A DNA stretch of 21,824 bases from Aquificales bacterium (GTDB lineage Bacteria; Aquificota; Aquificia; Aquificales; QOAS01), in the NCBI GenBank assembly GCA_027035985.1, contig JALVTI010000143.1, positions 1 through 21,824 on the forward strand. The letters run 5' to 3'. How positions within the stretch are numbered: position 1 is the first letter of the stretch; each line of letters opens with the position of its first letter. The position numbers were made by a program, and so were the translations under genes. Below are positions 13,626 to 20,357 of this stretch, in pieces. The notes below the pieces were generated by a model. It was given only the letters and a program-made list of their open reading frames with translations. It did not search any database and was not told the DNA's origin.

Positions 13626-14923
13626 TTGTATACCCTCAAATACCTAAACATCCATCTATTCGTTCGTTTAAACTTCCAAATTAAATGCACTTCCCTAATC
13701 TTTTTCCACTCTAAGGTTTTTAACTTTAAACCTCTTTTCAAAATGTTTATTGCTCCATTTGTATCTGAATGGAGCCTTCTACAATTGGAGCAAACTACAA
13801 AATGTTGCTTTGGTCTTTTAACTTCTAAACCACAATTAAAACAGGTTTTAGAAGTATAGGCTTCGGGAATAGGGATCAAACCTATTCCCAACTTTTCTAA
13901 TTTGTATTTCAAAATCTCCTCTATTTGTTTCCTTATCCAAAAGTTATGCAAGAGTTTGTTTAATTCTTTTCCGTAATCTTTTCCATTTCTTATTCCCGTT
14001 AAATCTCCGATAAATACTTCTTTAACCTTATATCTTTCCAAGATTTGAATTGTTTTATTAATCATTTGTTGAATAGCTATCTTTATTCTTTTATTCCGCT
14101 TTTCGTAATATCCTTTTAATTTCAAAGAACTTCCTTTATGTCCGCTTTTAGCCAATTTGGATTGATATTCAGCTATTTTTCTGTTCCAATACTTCCATTC
14201 ATTCAAAAGTTCTTTGGACTTAAATTGATAAACTCTTATTATCTTATTCTCTTTATAGTAAATAGCTAAAGTTATTAGGTTTCTTATTCCTAAATCTATA
14301 CTTGCATAATTTACTTTTTCGGTTTCTTTTAGTTCCTTTTTAGGTATTTCTACCGAAATATGGACATACCATTTCCCGTTTTTGTTTAGAACCTCCGCTT
14401 TTTTGAACTTGTAGCTTATGTAAGGGATTTTGTAAGTTGCTAAAATTTCTAAGCGTTTTTTAATGCCATAGCCTTGTCTAATATCTTTCGGAACTACAAC
14501 ATCGAAGTAAAAGTTTCCCAAAGAGTAGCTTCTGGGAGCGAGGATAGGGATAACGGACATAGGCAAGGTTTGTTTAGTTCCCTTGTCCTTAAAGTATTTA
14601 GGTGGAGAGACCCTTTTAATGTGTTTGGGGAGTTTACCTTTTTGTTCAAGTTCCTTAAGTTTTTTAAAAGATTTCCAGCTTTCGGAAAGTTTCTTTAAAA
14701 CCGCTTGGGCTATATCGGTAGGCAACGCTTTGTAATTGGGAGAATTTTTAACGAGGTTATAAACAGTTTCGTAAGAAAGTATTTTTCCGCTTTTAAAGAA
14801 TTCTTGGCGGATTATGTAGTTAGCTCTATTCCAGAGTTTTGCACATCTGATTTGGAGTTCTCTAAGTATCTCTTTTTGTTCTCCCGTTGGGTATAGTCTT
14901 ACCTTTAGTGTCCGTTTTAGCAT
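13502..14923 (-). CDS. tnpB: TnpB (OrfB) RNA-guided nuclease-like protein of an IS605-type element
   Basis: 473 residues. The N-terminus KVRLYPTGEQKEILRELQ is the TnpB wedge start. RuvC-I has Asp210 in SIDLGIRNLITLA. At RuvC-II the sequence reads VFIGDLTGIR, so Gly306-Asp307 stands where characterised TnpBs have Glu; Glu335, Glu336, Glu343 or Glu354 nearby might substitute. The zinc ribbon is Cys361-x2-Cys364 and Cys378-x2-Cys381, and RuvC-III has Asp387 in HSDTNGAINIL. About 85 residues follow the last catalytic Asp. TATTTA ends 8 nt before the ATG and lies inside a palindrome. Active cleavage cannot be assumed. Confidence 0.9.
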   Translation of the reverse strand: MLKRTLKVRLYPTGEQKEILRELQIRCAKLWNRANYIIRQEFFKSGKILSYETVYNLVKNSPNYKALPTDIAQAVLKKLSESWKSFKKLKELEQKGKLPKHIKRVSPPKYFKDKGTKQTLPMSVIPILAPRSYSLGNFYFDVVVPKDIRQGYGIKKRLEILATYKIPYISYKFKKAEVLNKNGKWYVHISVEIPKKELKETEKVNYASIDLGIRNLITLAIYYKENKIIRVYQFKSKELLNEWKYWNRKIAEYQSKLAKSGHKGSSLKLKGYYEKRNKRIKIAIQQMINKTIQILERYKVKEVFIGDLTGIRNGKDYGKELNKLLHNFWIRKQIEEILKYKLEKLGIGLIPIPEAYTSKTCFNCGLEVKRPKQHFVVCSNCRRLHSDTNGAINILKRGLKLKTLEWKKIREVHLIWKFKRTNRWMFRYLRVYKKNKDKPLMRASANNPPVVVVIPFWSSHYPKSSLASLMRGG

Positions 14924-14927
14924 TGCT

Positions 14928-14955
14928 TACCTAAATAGGTAGTATGACAACATAC
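14928..14955. promoter_or_regulatory. Two abutting 14-bp palindromes between tnpB and the RHH gene (operator candidate)
   Basis: TACCTAAATAGGTA (14928-14941) is directly followed by GTATGACAACATAC (14942-14955). The first covers the tnpB -10-like box (minus TATTTA, 14937-14932). The second is placed where the -35 region of the RHH gene would be. The arrangement suits cooperative binding by RHH dimers. They could instead be left-end hairpins of the element. Confidence 0.55.
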
Positions 14956-14974
14956 CATTAATTTGGCAAGCGGT

Positions 14975-14980
14975 TATAAT
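14975..14980 (+). promoter_or_regulatory. -10 box of the RHH gene
   Basis: Perfect TATAAT ends 9 nt before the ATG at 14990, with no Shine-Dalgarno between. The transcript would be leaderless. Confidence 0.5.
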
Positions 14981-14989
14981 TTGAAAAGT

Positions 14990-15163
14990 ATGGGAAAGAA
15001 ACAAACTTGTATAAGGATAGAAGAGGAAGTTTTAAGGGAATTTAAGAAATGGTTGATAGACAAAGGTTATAGAAGTATAAATCAGTATTTGAACGAATGT
15101 ATTAAGGAATTGTTGAAAAAGGAAGGAAGATTGCCTAAAGTGGAAAGGAAAAATAACGCCTAA
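14990..15163 (+). CDS. Small ribbon-helix-helix (CopG/Arc-like) DNA-binding protein
   Basis: 57 residues from ATG 14990. KQTCIRIEEEVLREFKKWLI gives the alternating beta strand and first helix, and YRSINQYLNECIKELLKKEG the second helix, the RHH layout of CopG/Arc/MetJ-type repressors. A Lys/Arg-rich tail follows. A longer in-frame start at 14963 is possible but would include the promoter, so 14990 is preferred. It is divergent from tnpB with the twin palindromes between, so it may repress both genes (inference). An RHH gene in the place normally held by tnpA is unusual in my knowledge of these elements. Confidence 0.72.
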   Translation: MGKKQTCIRIEEEVLREFKKWLIDKGYRSINQYLNECIKELLKKEGRLPKVERKNNA

Positions 15164-15170
15164 TGGCATT

Positions 15171-15220
15171 CGTTCTCCTCCCTCCATCACAGATAGGGGG
15201 TTTCCGAACGACAATTTTTT
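15171..15220 (+). terminator. Terminator of the RHH gene
   Basis: CGTTC (15171-15175) pairs with GAACG (15206-15210), and the interior CCTCC can pair with GGGGG. ACAATTTTTT follows. It could also be an end structure of the mobile element. Confidence 0.45.
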
Positions 15221-15234
15221 CCTATGAACCCTCC

Positions 15235-16275
15235 CTATAGAGGTCTGACAAAGAGAAACTCCGGAGGTACGGAAATTGCTATTTCCCCTTTGCGGGAAAG
15301 TTTTTTCTCAAACTCGAAGGGGAAATAGGCTTTTACCTCCCTCCCGCAGCAGTTTAGGAGAGCCTTTACGAAAAACCTATCGCGGAAGAATTCCTCCACC
15401 GAGCAGGGGAGGTTATTTTCTCCCCCCAATCTAACCACCTCGGGGCGGAAGTAAACCCTCACCCTATCCCCTTTGGAGATGGAAGAAACCGCATTGGAAA
15501 CCTTTAGGGGGTTACCGCAAACTTCGACCACCGCAAAGTTGGGACTTAAATCTACGACCACCCCGTCGAGGAAATTGACTTCCAAAAATTCCACCGCAAA
15601 GGGGTCTTTGGGTGTAAAGAAAACCCTCTCGAAGGAACCCCATTCCCTTATTTCGCCGTCCCTTATAAGGATTACCTTATCGGCGAGATTTTCCGCATCC
15701 GCCACATCGTGGGATATGTGGAGGGTTGTTATACCCCATCGGGTGGTTATATCCTTTACAAACCTCCGCAGGCGTTCCCTGTTTTGGGGGTCGAGAGCGG
15801 AAAAGGGTTCGTCCAAAAGGAGCAGTTTCGGCTTTACCGCCAACGCCCGCGCGAGGGCTACCCTCTGTCTCTCCCCCCCGCTCAAGCTTTTAATATCCCT
15901 ACCGAGCAGATGCCTTATTCCGAGTTCCTCCACGAGGAATAAAACCCTTTTTTCAACCTCTTTGGGGTCTTTTAACCGCTTCCTCAATCCGAAGGCGATA
16001 TTTTCGAACACATTTAGGTGGGGAAAGAGCAAATAATCCTGATAAAGCACCGAAATATCCCTCTCCTCCGGCGGGAGGTCGGTTATATCCTTCCCTTCGA
16101 GGTAAATCTTCCCGCGAAGCGGGGTTCTGAATCCGGCAATCAGTTCGAATAGGGTGGTCTTACCGCTCCCGGAGGGTCCCAGTATCACCCCGTATTCGCC
16201 CCTTTCCAACGAAAAGGAGATGTTTTTTAGGGTAAAGTTGCCTATTCGGTAGTAGAGGTTTTTAACCTTTAACAT
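15235..16275 (-). CDS. ABC transporter ATPase, molybdate/tungstate type
   Basis: 346 residues. Walker A GPSGSGKTT near 33-41, Q-loop region VLYQDYLLFPHLN, signature LSGGERQRVALARAL, Walker B LLLLDEPFSALD, H-loop ISHDVADAE. After about residue 240 comes a TOBE-like regulatory domain, as in ModC, WtpC, CysA and PotA. It powers an importer with the permease 3 nt upstream. ModC/WtpC is the best match by overall form, but the tauE neighbour leaves sulfate or thiosulfate open. No periplasmic binding protein gene is in the operon. The stop is 71 bp from the RHH stop. Confidence 0.85.
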   Translation of the reverse strand: MLKVKNLYYRIGNFTLKNISFSLERGEYGVILGPSGSGKTTLFELIAGFRTPLRGKIYLEGKDITDLPPEERDISVLYQDYLLFPHLNVFENIAFGLRKRLKDPKEVEKRVLFLVEELGIRHLLGRDIKSLSGGERQRVALARALAVKPKLLLLDEPFSALDPQNRERLRRFVKDITTRWGITTLHISHDVADAENLADKVILIRDGEIREWGSFERVFFTPKDPFAVEFLEVNFLDGVVVDLSPNFAVVEVCGNPLKVSNAVSSISKGDRVRVYFRPEVVRLGGENNLPCSVEEFFRDRFFVKALLNCCGREVKAYFPFEFEKKLSRKGEIAISVPPEFLFVRPL

Positions 16276-16278
16276 CGT

Positions 16279-17019
16279 CTATCCCCTTCGGGAGGTTAAC
16301 CTTTCGAAGGTAAAGAGCGTTAGGAATGATACCACCATGAGGAGGAATCCCATTAACGAAGCCCTTTCAATGTTCCCATAGGAGATATTTAAGAAGATAC
16401 CCACCGGAAGGGTTTCGGTTTTCATATAAACCCCCCCGGCGAATATTAAAACGGCGCCGAAAGCTCCAAAGGAGCGGGCAAACGCCACGACCAAAGCGGC
16501 GAGCAAACCATCCTTTGCCATCGGAAGGACGACCTTGAAAAATACCTCTATAGGTTTGTAACCCAACGAGCGCGCAACCAGTTCGTACCTCTTATCTATC
16601 CCTACAAAGGTAGTGTAGAGGATTTTTACCGCGAAGGGGAGGGAGACAAATATCTCCGCCAAAACAACGGCGGCGGTCGTGAAGGCTATTTGAACTTTTA
16701 GGAGGTTGGAAAAGAATAACAGCAACAAAAGTCCCATAAGCAGTTCGGGGAAAAACATCGGTAGGTCTATGAGAACTTTTATCAACCCTTTAAGGGGAAA
16801 ATCGGAACGCGCCAACCCATAGGCGGTGGGTATCGAAACCGACATAACCACGGCGGTGGATACCAAAGCGGTAAAAATCGTCAGGCGTAGAGCGTAAAGA
16901 AACTCCTCCGATAGGAGCTCCTTAAGAAAATCCCCGTAGGGGAGAAAGAGAAGTATAGACCCGAAGAGGAAAAAAAAGGTTATTCCAACCGCGTAGGGGA
17001 GGGCTTTTAAGAAAAACAT
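16279..17019 (-). CDS. ABC transporter permease, ModB/WtpB-like
   Basis: 246 residues with about six membrane segments. The segment DLPMFFPELLMGLLLL (about 88-103) resembles the ModB/WtpB second conserved stretch. The EAA loop reads ELVARSLGYKPIEVFFKVVLP (about 146-166) and is the contact site for the ATPase. The following FARSFGAFGAVLIFAGG is typical of molybdate, tungstate and sulfate permeases. It lies 18 nt downstream of tauE and 3 nt upstream of the ATPase gene, so the three genes are probably one operon. No Shine-Dalgarno is visible. A binding protein (ModA/WtpA type) must come from elsewhere. Confidence 0.85.
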   Translation of the reverse strand: MFFLKALPYAVGITFFFLFGSILLFLPYGDFLKELLSEEFLYALRLTIFTALVSTAVVMSVSIPTAYGLARSDFPLKGLIKVLIDLPMFFPELLMGLLLLLFFSNLLKVQIAFTTAAVVLAEIFVSLPFAVKILYTTFVGIDKRYELVARSLGYKPIEVFFKVVLPMAKDGLLAALVVAFARSFGAFGAVLIFAGGVYMKTETLPVGIFLNISYGNIERASLMGFLLMVVSFLTLFTFERLTSRRG

Positions 17020-17037
17020 AAAGAGGTTTATTTAAAG

Positions 17038-17772
17038 TTAGAGCCACTTCGAGAGGAACTTAATACCCGCCAAGAAGTAAAAGACTCCGAGAATTTTCTT
17101 TATTTGTTGCGGTTTGAGGTAATTGTGGGCTACATGGGTGCCTAGATAACCGGCTACAAAGGCGGGGAGGGCGGCGGCTAATGTAATCTTCCAATCCACC
17201 ATTCCCAACTTTAGGTAGGTTAAGAACCCCGTCAGGGAGGAAAAGGGCACCATAAAAATGACCGACGAGATAACCTTAACGGGATTTAAACCGTAAAGCA
17301 TTAGGAGGGGAGAAACCACGCTACCCCCGCCGATGCCGAGCAACCCCGAAAGTATCCCCCCTAAGGAACCTATAGAAATGGTTACCCACAGAGGTGCCTC
17401 TTCTTTTATGTGTTCCACCCTTTTGGGGATGTAGAGCATTACACCTATGTAGAAGAGGAGAAAGGAAAAGAGCAAACCAACCCACTTTGGGTTTAGGATG
17501 TGGGATAGGTATGCCCCTAAGGGGGACATTAATGTGGAACTAACCGTTAGGGGAACGGCTATCTTCCAATCTATTCGGCGGTTTCTCAAGTTGTTGAGGA
17601 TACCGGCGGAGGTAGAAATTACATTTGTAAAAAGCCCCGCCGCCCGCGCGTGGGCGAATGGAACGCCGAGCATATTCAAAACGGGCACTATGAGTATAGC
17701 CCCCCCTATACCCCCGAGTGCGAAGATAAATGAGAGAACGAAGGAGACCACCGATACTGTCAAAAGCCCCAT
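17038..17772 (-). CDS. TauE/SafE family sulfite/anion exporter-like permease
   Basis: 244 residues from ATG 17772. Two homologous halves contain GGIGGAILIVPVLNMLGVP (about 20-38) and the repeat LGIGGGSVVSPLLMLYGLNP, the TauE/SafE (DUF81) signature, and there are about eight membrane segments. A longer in-frame opening to 18006 exists, but its first 78 codons are polar, unlike the family, and antisense to the rhodanese gene, so 17772 is chosen. Relatives export sulfite, sulfoacetate or related anions. It heads the operon with the ABC permease and ATPase and is divergent from the rhodanese gene, which supports a sulfur role (inference). Confidence 0.88.
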   Translation of the reverse strand: MGLLTVSVVSFVLSFIFALGGIGGAILIVPVLNMLGVPFAHARAAGLFTNVISTSAGILNNLRNRRIDWKIAVPLTVSSTLMSPLGAYLSHILNPKWVGLLFSFLLFYIGVMLYIPKRVEHIKEEAPLWVTISIGSLGGILSGLLGIGGGSVVSPLLMLYGLNPVKVISSVIFMVPFSSLTGFLTYLKLGMVDWKITLAAALPAFVAGYLGTHVAHNYLKPQQIKKILGVFYFLAGIKFLSKWL

Positions 17773-17853
17773 CGCAGAGGGTAGAAGTTTAAAACCTCCA
17801 TTAGGAAATGGCGAAAATCTTATATCGCCGCTCTGGGAATAACATTTCCCACT

Positions 17854-18234
17854 ATGGGCTTGGAGGAATTTGTTAAAAATTTCGGCTACGAAACCCGCAA
17901 GGAGATGAAAGCCTCCGTCGAAGAAACGGCGAGGCTCCTCATGGAGGGAAGGGCTGTTTTGGTCGATATCCGCTTTGAGGAGGAATACAAGGTTTGGAAC
18001 GTCCAACCTTCGGTCAATATACCCTTAAACGAACTCCCCGAAAGGTGGAAGGAAATAGACACCTCGAAGGTGGTTATTACCGCCTGCCCCCACAAGGATA
18101 GGGCGATAATAGCGATGACCTACTTGAGGGAAAAGGGTATCCCCGCAAAATACCTCGACGGGGGATTGGTCGGTCTGGTCGAACTCCTGAGGGCGGATAA
18201 GGCTAAGGAATTCTTCGAAAGAACTCAAAAATAA
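17854..18234 (+). CDS. Rhodanese-like domain protein
   Basis: 126 residues. A helical N-terminus of about 30 residues is followed by one rhodanese domain: AVLVDIRFEEEYKVWNV near 34-50, VNIPLNELPERW, and the active-site loop ACPHKDRAIIAMTYL with the catalytic Cys near 78, then YLDGGLVGLVELL. Such proteins carry persulfide sulfur or transfer it from thiosulfate to cyanide or thiol acceptors in the cytoplasm. The active-site Cys is present, so it is probably active. It is divergent from tauE with an 81-bp gap. There is no Shine-Dalgarno; TAACAT ends 8 nt before the ATG. Confidence 0.88.
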   Translation: MGLEEFVKNFGYETRKEMKASVEETARLLMEGRAVLVDIRFEEEYKVWNVQPSVNIPLNELPERWKEIDTSKVVITACPHKDRAIIAMTYLREKGIPAKYLDGGLVGLVELLRADKAKEFFERTQK

Positions 18235-18309
18235 GGTTAACCCTGCGGAGTTTTTCTCTTACACCTTTCCCCAAATGGGGGCGGAATTTTACAATCCCCG
18301 TTTGGGGGG
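18222..18309 (+). terminator. Hairpin-rich region between rhodanese and glyA genes
   Basis: AACTC (18222-18226) can pair with GAGTT (18248-18252), followed by TTTTCTCTT, a terminator for the rhodanese gene. Then CCCC (18269-18272), GGGG (18277-18280), CCCC (18296-18299) and GGGG (18304-18307) can pair in alternative ways. The predicted glyA start lies beyond them, so they are unlikely to be a glyA leader. Confidence 0.4.
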
Positions 18310-18315
18310 TATCCC

Positions 18316-18321
18316 TAAAAT
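18316..18321 (+). promoter_or_regulatory. -10-like box of glyA
   Basis: TAAAAT ends 11 nt before the ATG; no Shine-Dalgarno is present. Confidence 0.35.
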
Positions 18322-18332
18322 TAAAACCACTT

Positions 18333-19610
18333 ATGGAACACCTTGCAAAAGCCGACAGAGAGGTATTTGAGGCGGTCGTCAAGGAAATGGACCGTCAGCA
18401 CTACTCCCTCGAGATGATAGCCTCCGAAAACTTCACCACCTATGAGATAATGGAAGCGGCGGGCACCCCGCTGACCAACAAATACGCCGAAGGCTATCCC
18501 AGAAAGCGTTATTATGGCGGTTGCGAATACGTCGATATTGTCGAAAGCCTCGCCATAGAGAGGGCTAAAAAGCTCTTCGGCGCGGAGCACGCCAACGTCC
18601 AGCCCCACAGCGGGTCGAGCGCCAACCTCGCGGTTTACTTCGCCCTGGCAAAGTGCGGAGACACCATTTTGGGTATGGATTTGGCGCAGGGCGGACACCT
18701 AACCCACGGCGCAAAGGTTTCGATATCCGGAAAGTGGTTTAACGCCGTCTCTTACGGACTCAACGAGAAAGAGGAGATTGACTACGACCAGGTTTACAGG
18801 CTCGCCAAAGAGCACAAACCCAAGATAATCGTAGCCGGCGCTTCCGCCTATCCGAGGGTGATAGATTGGGCTAAGTTCAAGGAGATAGCCGAAGAGGTCG
18901 GCGCCTACCTTATGGTCGATATGGCTCACTACGCCGGTCTCATAGCGGGCGGAGCCTATCCCAGCCCCGTGCCCTACGCCGACGTCGTTACCTCCACCAC
19001 CCACAAAACCCTGAGGGGTCCCCGTAGCGGTTTCATCCTATCCAAGGCGGAATTGGCTAAGAAGATAGACAAAGCCGTTTTCCCCGGCATCCAAGGGGGA
19101 CCTTTGATGCACATAATCGCCGCCAAGGCGGTAGCCTTCAAGGAGGCTATGACCGACGAGTTTAAGGAATACGCCCACCAGGTGGTTAAAAACGCCAAAG
19201 CCCTCGCCGAAGAACTTCTTAAACTCGGCTACAAACTCGTTACCGGCGGAACCGACAGCCATATGGTATTGGTCGACCTTAGACCCCTCGGGCTCACCGG
19301 TAAGGAGGTGGAGGAAGCCCTCGAGAAAGCCGGCATAACCGTTAACAAGAACGCCGTCCCCAACGACCCCTTACCCCCCACCAAGACCAGCGGTATAAGG
19401 CTGGGAACCTCCGCCCTCACCACCCGTGGGATGAAAGAGGACGATATGCGTCAAATCGCCCGTTGGATAGATACCGTTATAAAGAACCTCGGCGAGGAAA
19501 AGGTTATAGAGAGGGTTAAGAACGAAGTCCACGAAATGTGCGACCGTTATCCCCTCTACCCCGAATGGAGGGAAAAAGCCCACAAACTCCTAAAGGGGCA
19601 AGAGGGTTAA
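18333..19610 (+). CDS. glyA: Serine hydroxymethyltransferase
   Basis: PLP enzyme that interconverts serine and glycine with tetrahydrofolate and supplies one-carbon units (cytoplasmic). 425 residues, family length. Motifs are LEMIASENF near 26-34, YAEGYPRKRYYGGCEYVD near 51-68, the GSSANLAV loop, VDMAHYAGLIAGG near 195-207, and the PLP lysine Lys225 in TSTTHKTLRGPRSG. The C-terminal domain with GIRLGTSALTTRGM completes the match. Codon use is more G/C-ending than in neighbours, consistent with strong expression. It is monocistronic with a terminator across its stop. The start is supported by family length (EHLAKADREVFEAV). Confidence 0.97.
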   Translation: MEHLAKADREVFEAVVKEMDRQHYSLEMIASENFTTYEIMEAAGTPLTNKYAEGYPRKRYYGGCEYVDIVESLAIERAKKLFGAEHANVQPHSGSSANLAVYFALAKCGDTILGMDLAQGGHLTHGAKVSISGKWFNAVSYGLNEKEEIDYDQVYRLAKEHKPKIIVAGASAYPRVIDWAKFKEIAEEVGAYLMVDMAHYAGLIAGGAYPSPVPYADVVTSTTHKTLRGPRSGFILSKAELAKKIDKAVFPGIQGGPLMHIIAAKAVAFKEAMTDEFKEYAHQVVKNAKALAEELLKLGYKLVTGGTDSHMVLVDLRPLGLTGKEVEEALEKAGITVNKNAVPNDPLPPTKTSGIRLGTSALTTRGMKEDDMRQIARWIDTVIKNLGEEKVIERVKNEVHEMCDRYPLYPEWREKAHKLLKGQEG

Positions 19611-19641
19611 TTTATTCCCCTTTTGAGGTTTTCTTCTTTTT
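19599..19641 (+). terminator. Terminator of glyA
   Basis: CAAGAGGG (19599-19606) pairs with CCCTTTTG (19618-19625), 8 bp with one G-U. TTTTCTTCTTTTT follows (19629-19641). The stem spans the stop codon, as for argF. A second palindrome, CCCCTAAAGGGG (19647-19658), follows without a T-run. Confidence 0.6.
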
Positions 19642-19662
19642 CCGCTCCCCTAAAGGGGAAAA

Positions 19663-20042
19663 CTAATAGTTTGACCTTTTTAGGGTCTCTAAAACCTTTT
19701 CCATCAGGGAGATAACCGCCTATATTTCCTGGTGTGGGAAGTTTTGTTTCTGTCGTCCACCATTTGGAGGAGTTTTAAGGTTTCACCCTCCGAGAGATAT
19801 CCCGCGGAAAAGAATTCCCTAATGCAGGATTTTGGAGACCTGCAGGTTAACCCTTCGTTGGTTTCTATAAAGGTTTTAACCGATTTGAGGAGTAATTCCA
19901 CGCAAACGGAAAACCTCAAAAAGGTTCTATCCCTAAAAAACTCGTAATCGCCCGTCCCTTTCGAGGTTAGAGTCTTGTTGTAGGCATCCCTTAAACGGCT
20001 TAACGCCCTTTCAAAGTCCTTTAAGAGTTTTTCTAAAGCTAT
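19663..20042 (-). pseudogene. HEPN-like partner (HI0074-type nucleotidyltransferase substrate-binding protein), frameshifted, no standard start
   Basis: The minus frame from 20042 reads KIALEKLLKDFERALSRL..., then RSPKSCIREFFSAGYLSE and MVDDRNKTSHT. This fits the HI0074/HEPN family, and RNKTSH (about 19751-19734) is the Rx4H ribonuclease motif. Frame 0 then drifts to RKYRRLSP and stops at 19704-19706. The expected C-terminus, AVISLMEKVLETLKRSNY, continues in another frame to TAG 19663-19665, so a small indel lies near 19717-19735. No ATG, GTG or TTG exists at the 5' end after the in-frame stop; an ATA at 20042-20040 overlaps the MNT stop. Probably an inactivated toxin half, or one that needs an ATA start plus frameshift. 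Confidence 0.6.
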
Positions 20043-20302
20043 CTTATACCCTCTTTTTTCACCGTCTCAACCAAATACGGAGCCTTCTTTAGTTCTACAA
20101 TATCCACCTTTAAGGGGAAATTGCTCTCCTCCAGTATCTCCCTCAAAAGGGTCAGCTTCTCCGACAAATCCCTTCGGGAGTGTATCGCTATATCCACATC
20201 GGAGTAGGAAGAAAAATCTCCCCTCGCACGGGAACCGAAGAGGTAAACCTCCACCTCCTGGTCTTTAAAGAATTCCTCCAAAAACCTCCTAAGGTCTTCC
20301 AA
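20039..20302 (-). CDS. MNT-type nucleotidyltransferase (antitoxin-like)
   Basis: 87 residues. Motifs are LFGSRARGDF with Gly23-Ser24, SDVDIAI with Asp35 and Asp37, and Asp67 in LKVDIVEL, the complete minimal nucleotidyltransferase triad. In HEPN-MNT pairs this protein AMPylates and silences the HEPN ribonuclease. The start is a TTG at 20302; an ATT four codons further up is the only near alternative, because a stop closes the frame above it. The broken HEPN-like frame overlaps its stop. It is independent of the MNT at 6549 in sequence, though of the same superfamily. Confidence 0.82.
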   Translation of the reverse strand: MEDLRRFLEEFFKDQEVEVYLFGSRARGDFSSYSDVDIAIHSRRDLSEKLTLLREILEESNFPLKVDIVELKKAPYLVETVKKEGIR

Positions 20303-20357
20303 CGTTTCAATCTTTCAACCCATGGGAGGGAACAAATTTAAAAACCGAAAGGGGGGA

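Larger units (their letters stand above)
13501..15163 (-). mobile_element. IS200/IS605-type element with tnpB and no tnpA (left boundary uncertain)
   Basis: The right end is supported by a 9-bp hairpin followed by TTGAC (minus strand, 13505-13501), which contains the tnpB stop codon; TTGAC-type right ends are known in ISDra2-like elements. No TnpA (HUH transposase) is present, so it would depend on one elsewhere, as IS1341-like elements do. The left end could lie between tnpB and the RHH gene, or beyond the RHH gene. Codon use is more A/T-rich than in neighbours. Confidence 0.6.

Noticed and set aside
17773..18006. 78-residue N-terminal extension of the TauE-like protein
   Set aside because: Antisense to the rhodanese gene, polar, and unlike the family; ATG 17772 gives the expected membrane start.
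18269..18309. Alternating CCCC/GGGG stems as a glyA riboswitch
   Set aside because: The predicted glyA transcription start lies downstream of the stems, and no known riboswitch core is visible.
20309..20330. GTTGAAAGATTGAAAC-like string near the MNT start
   Set aside because: Single copy at the 5' end of the MNT gene; no array.
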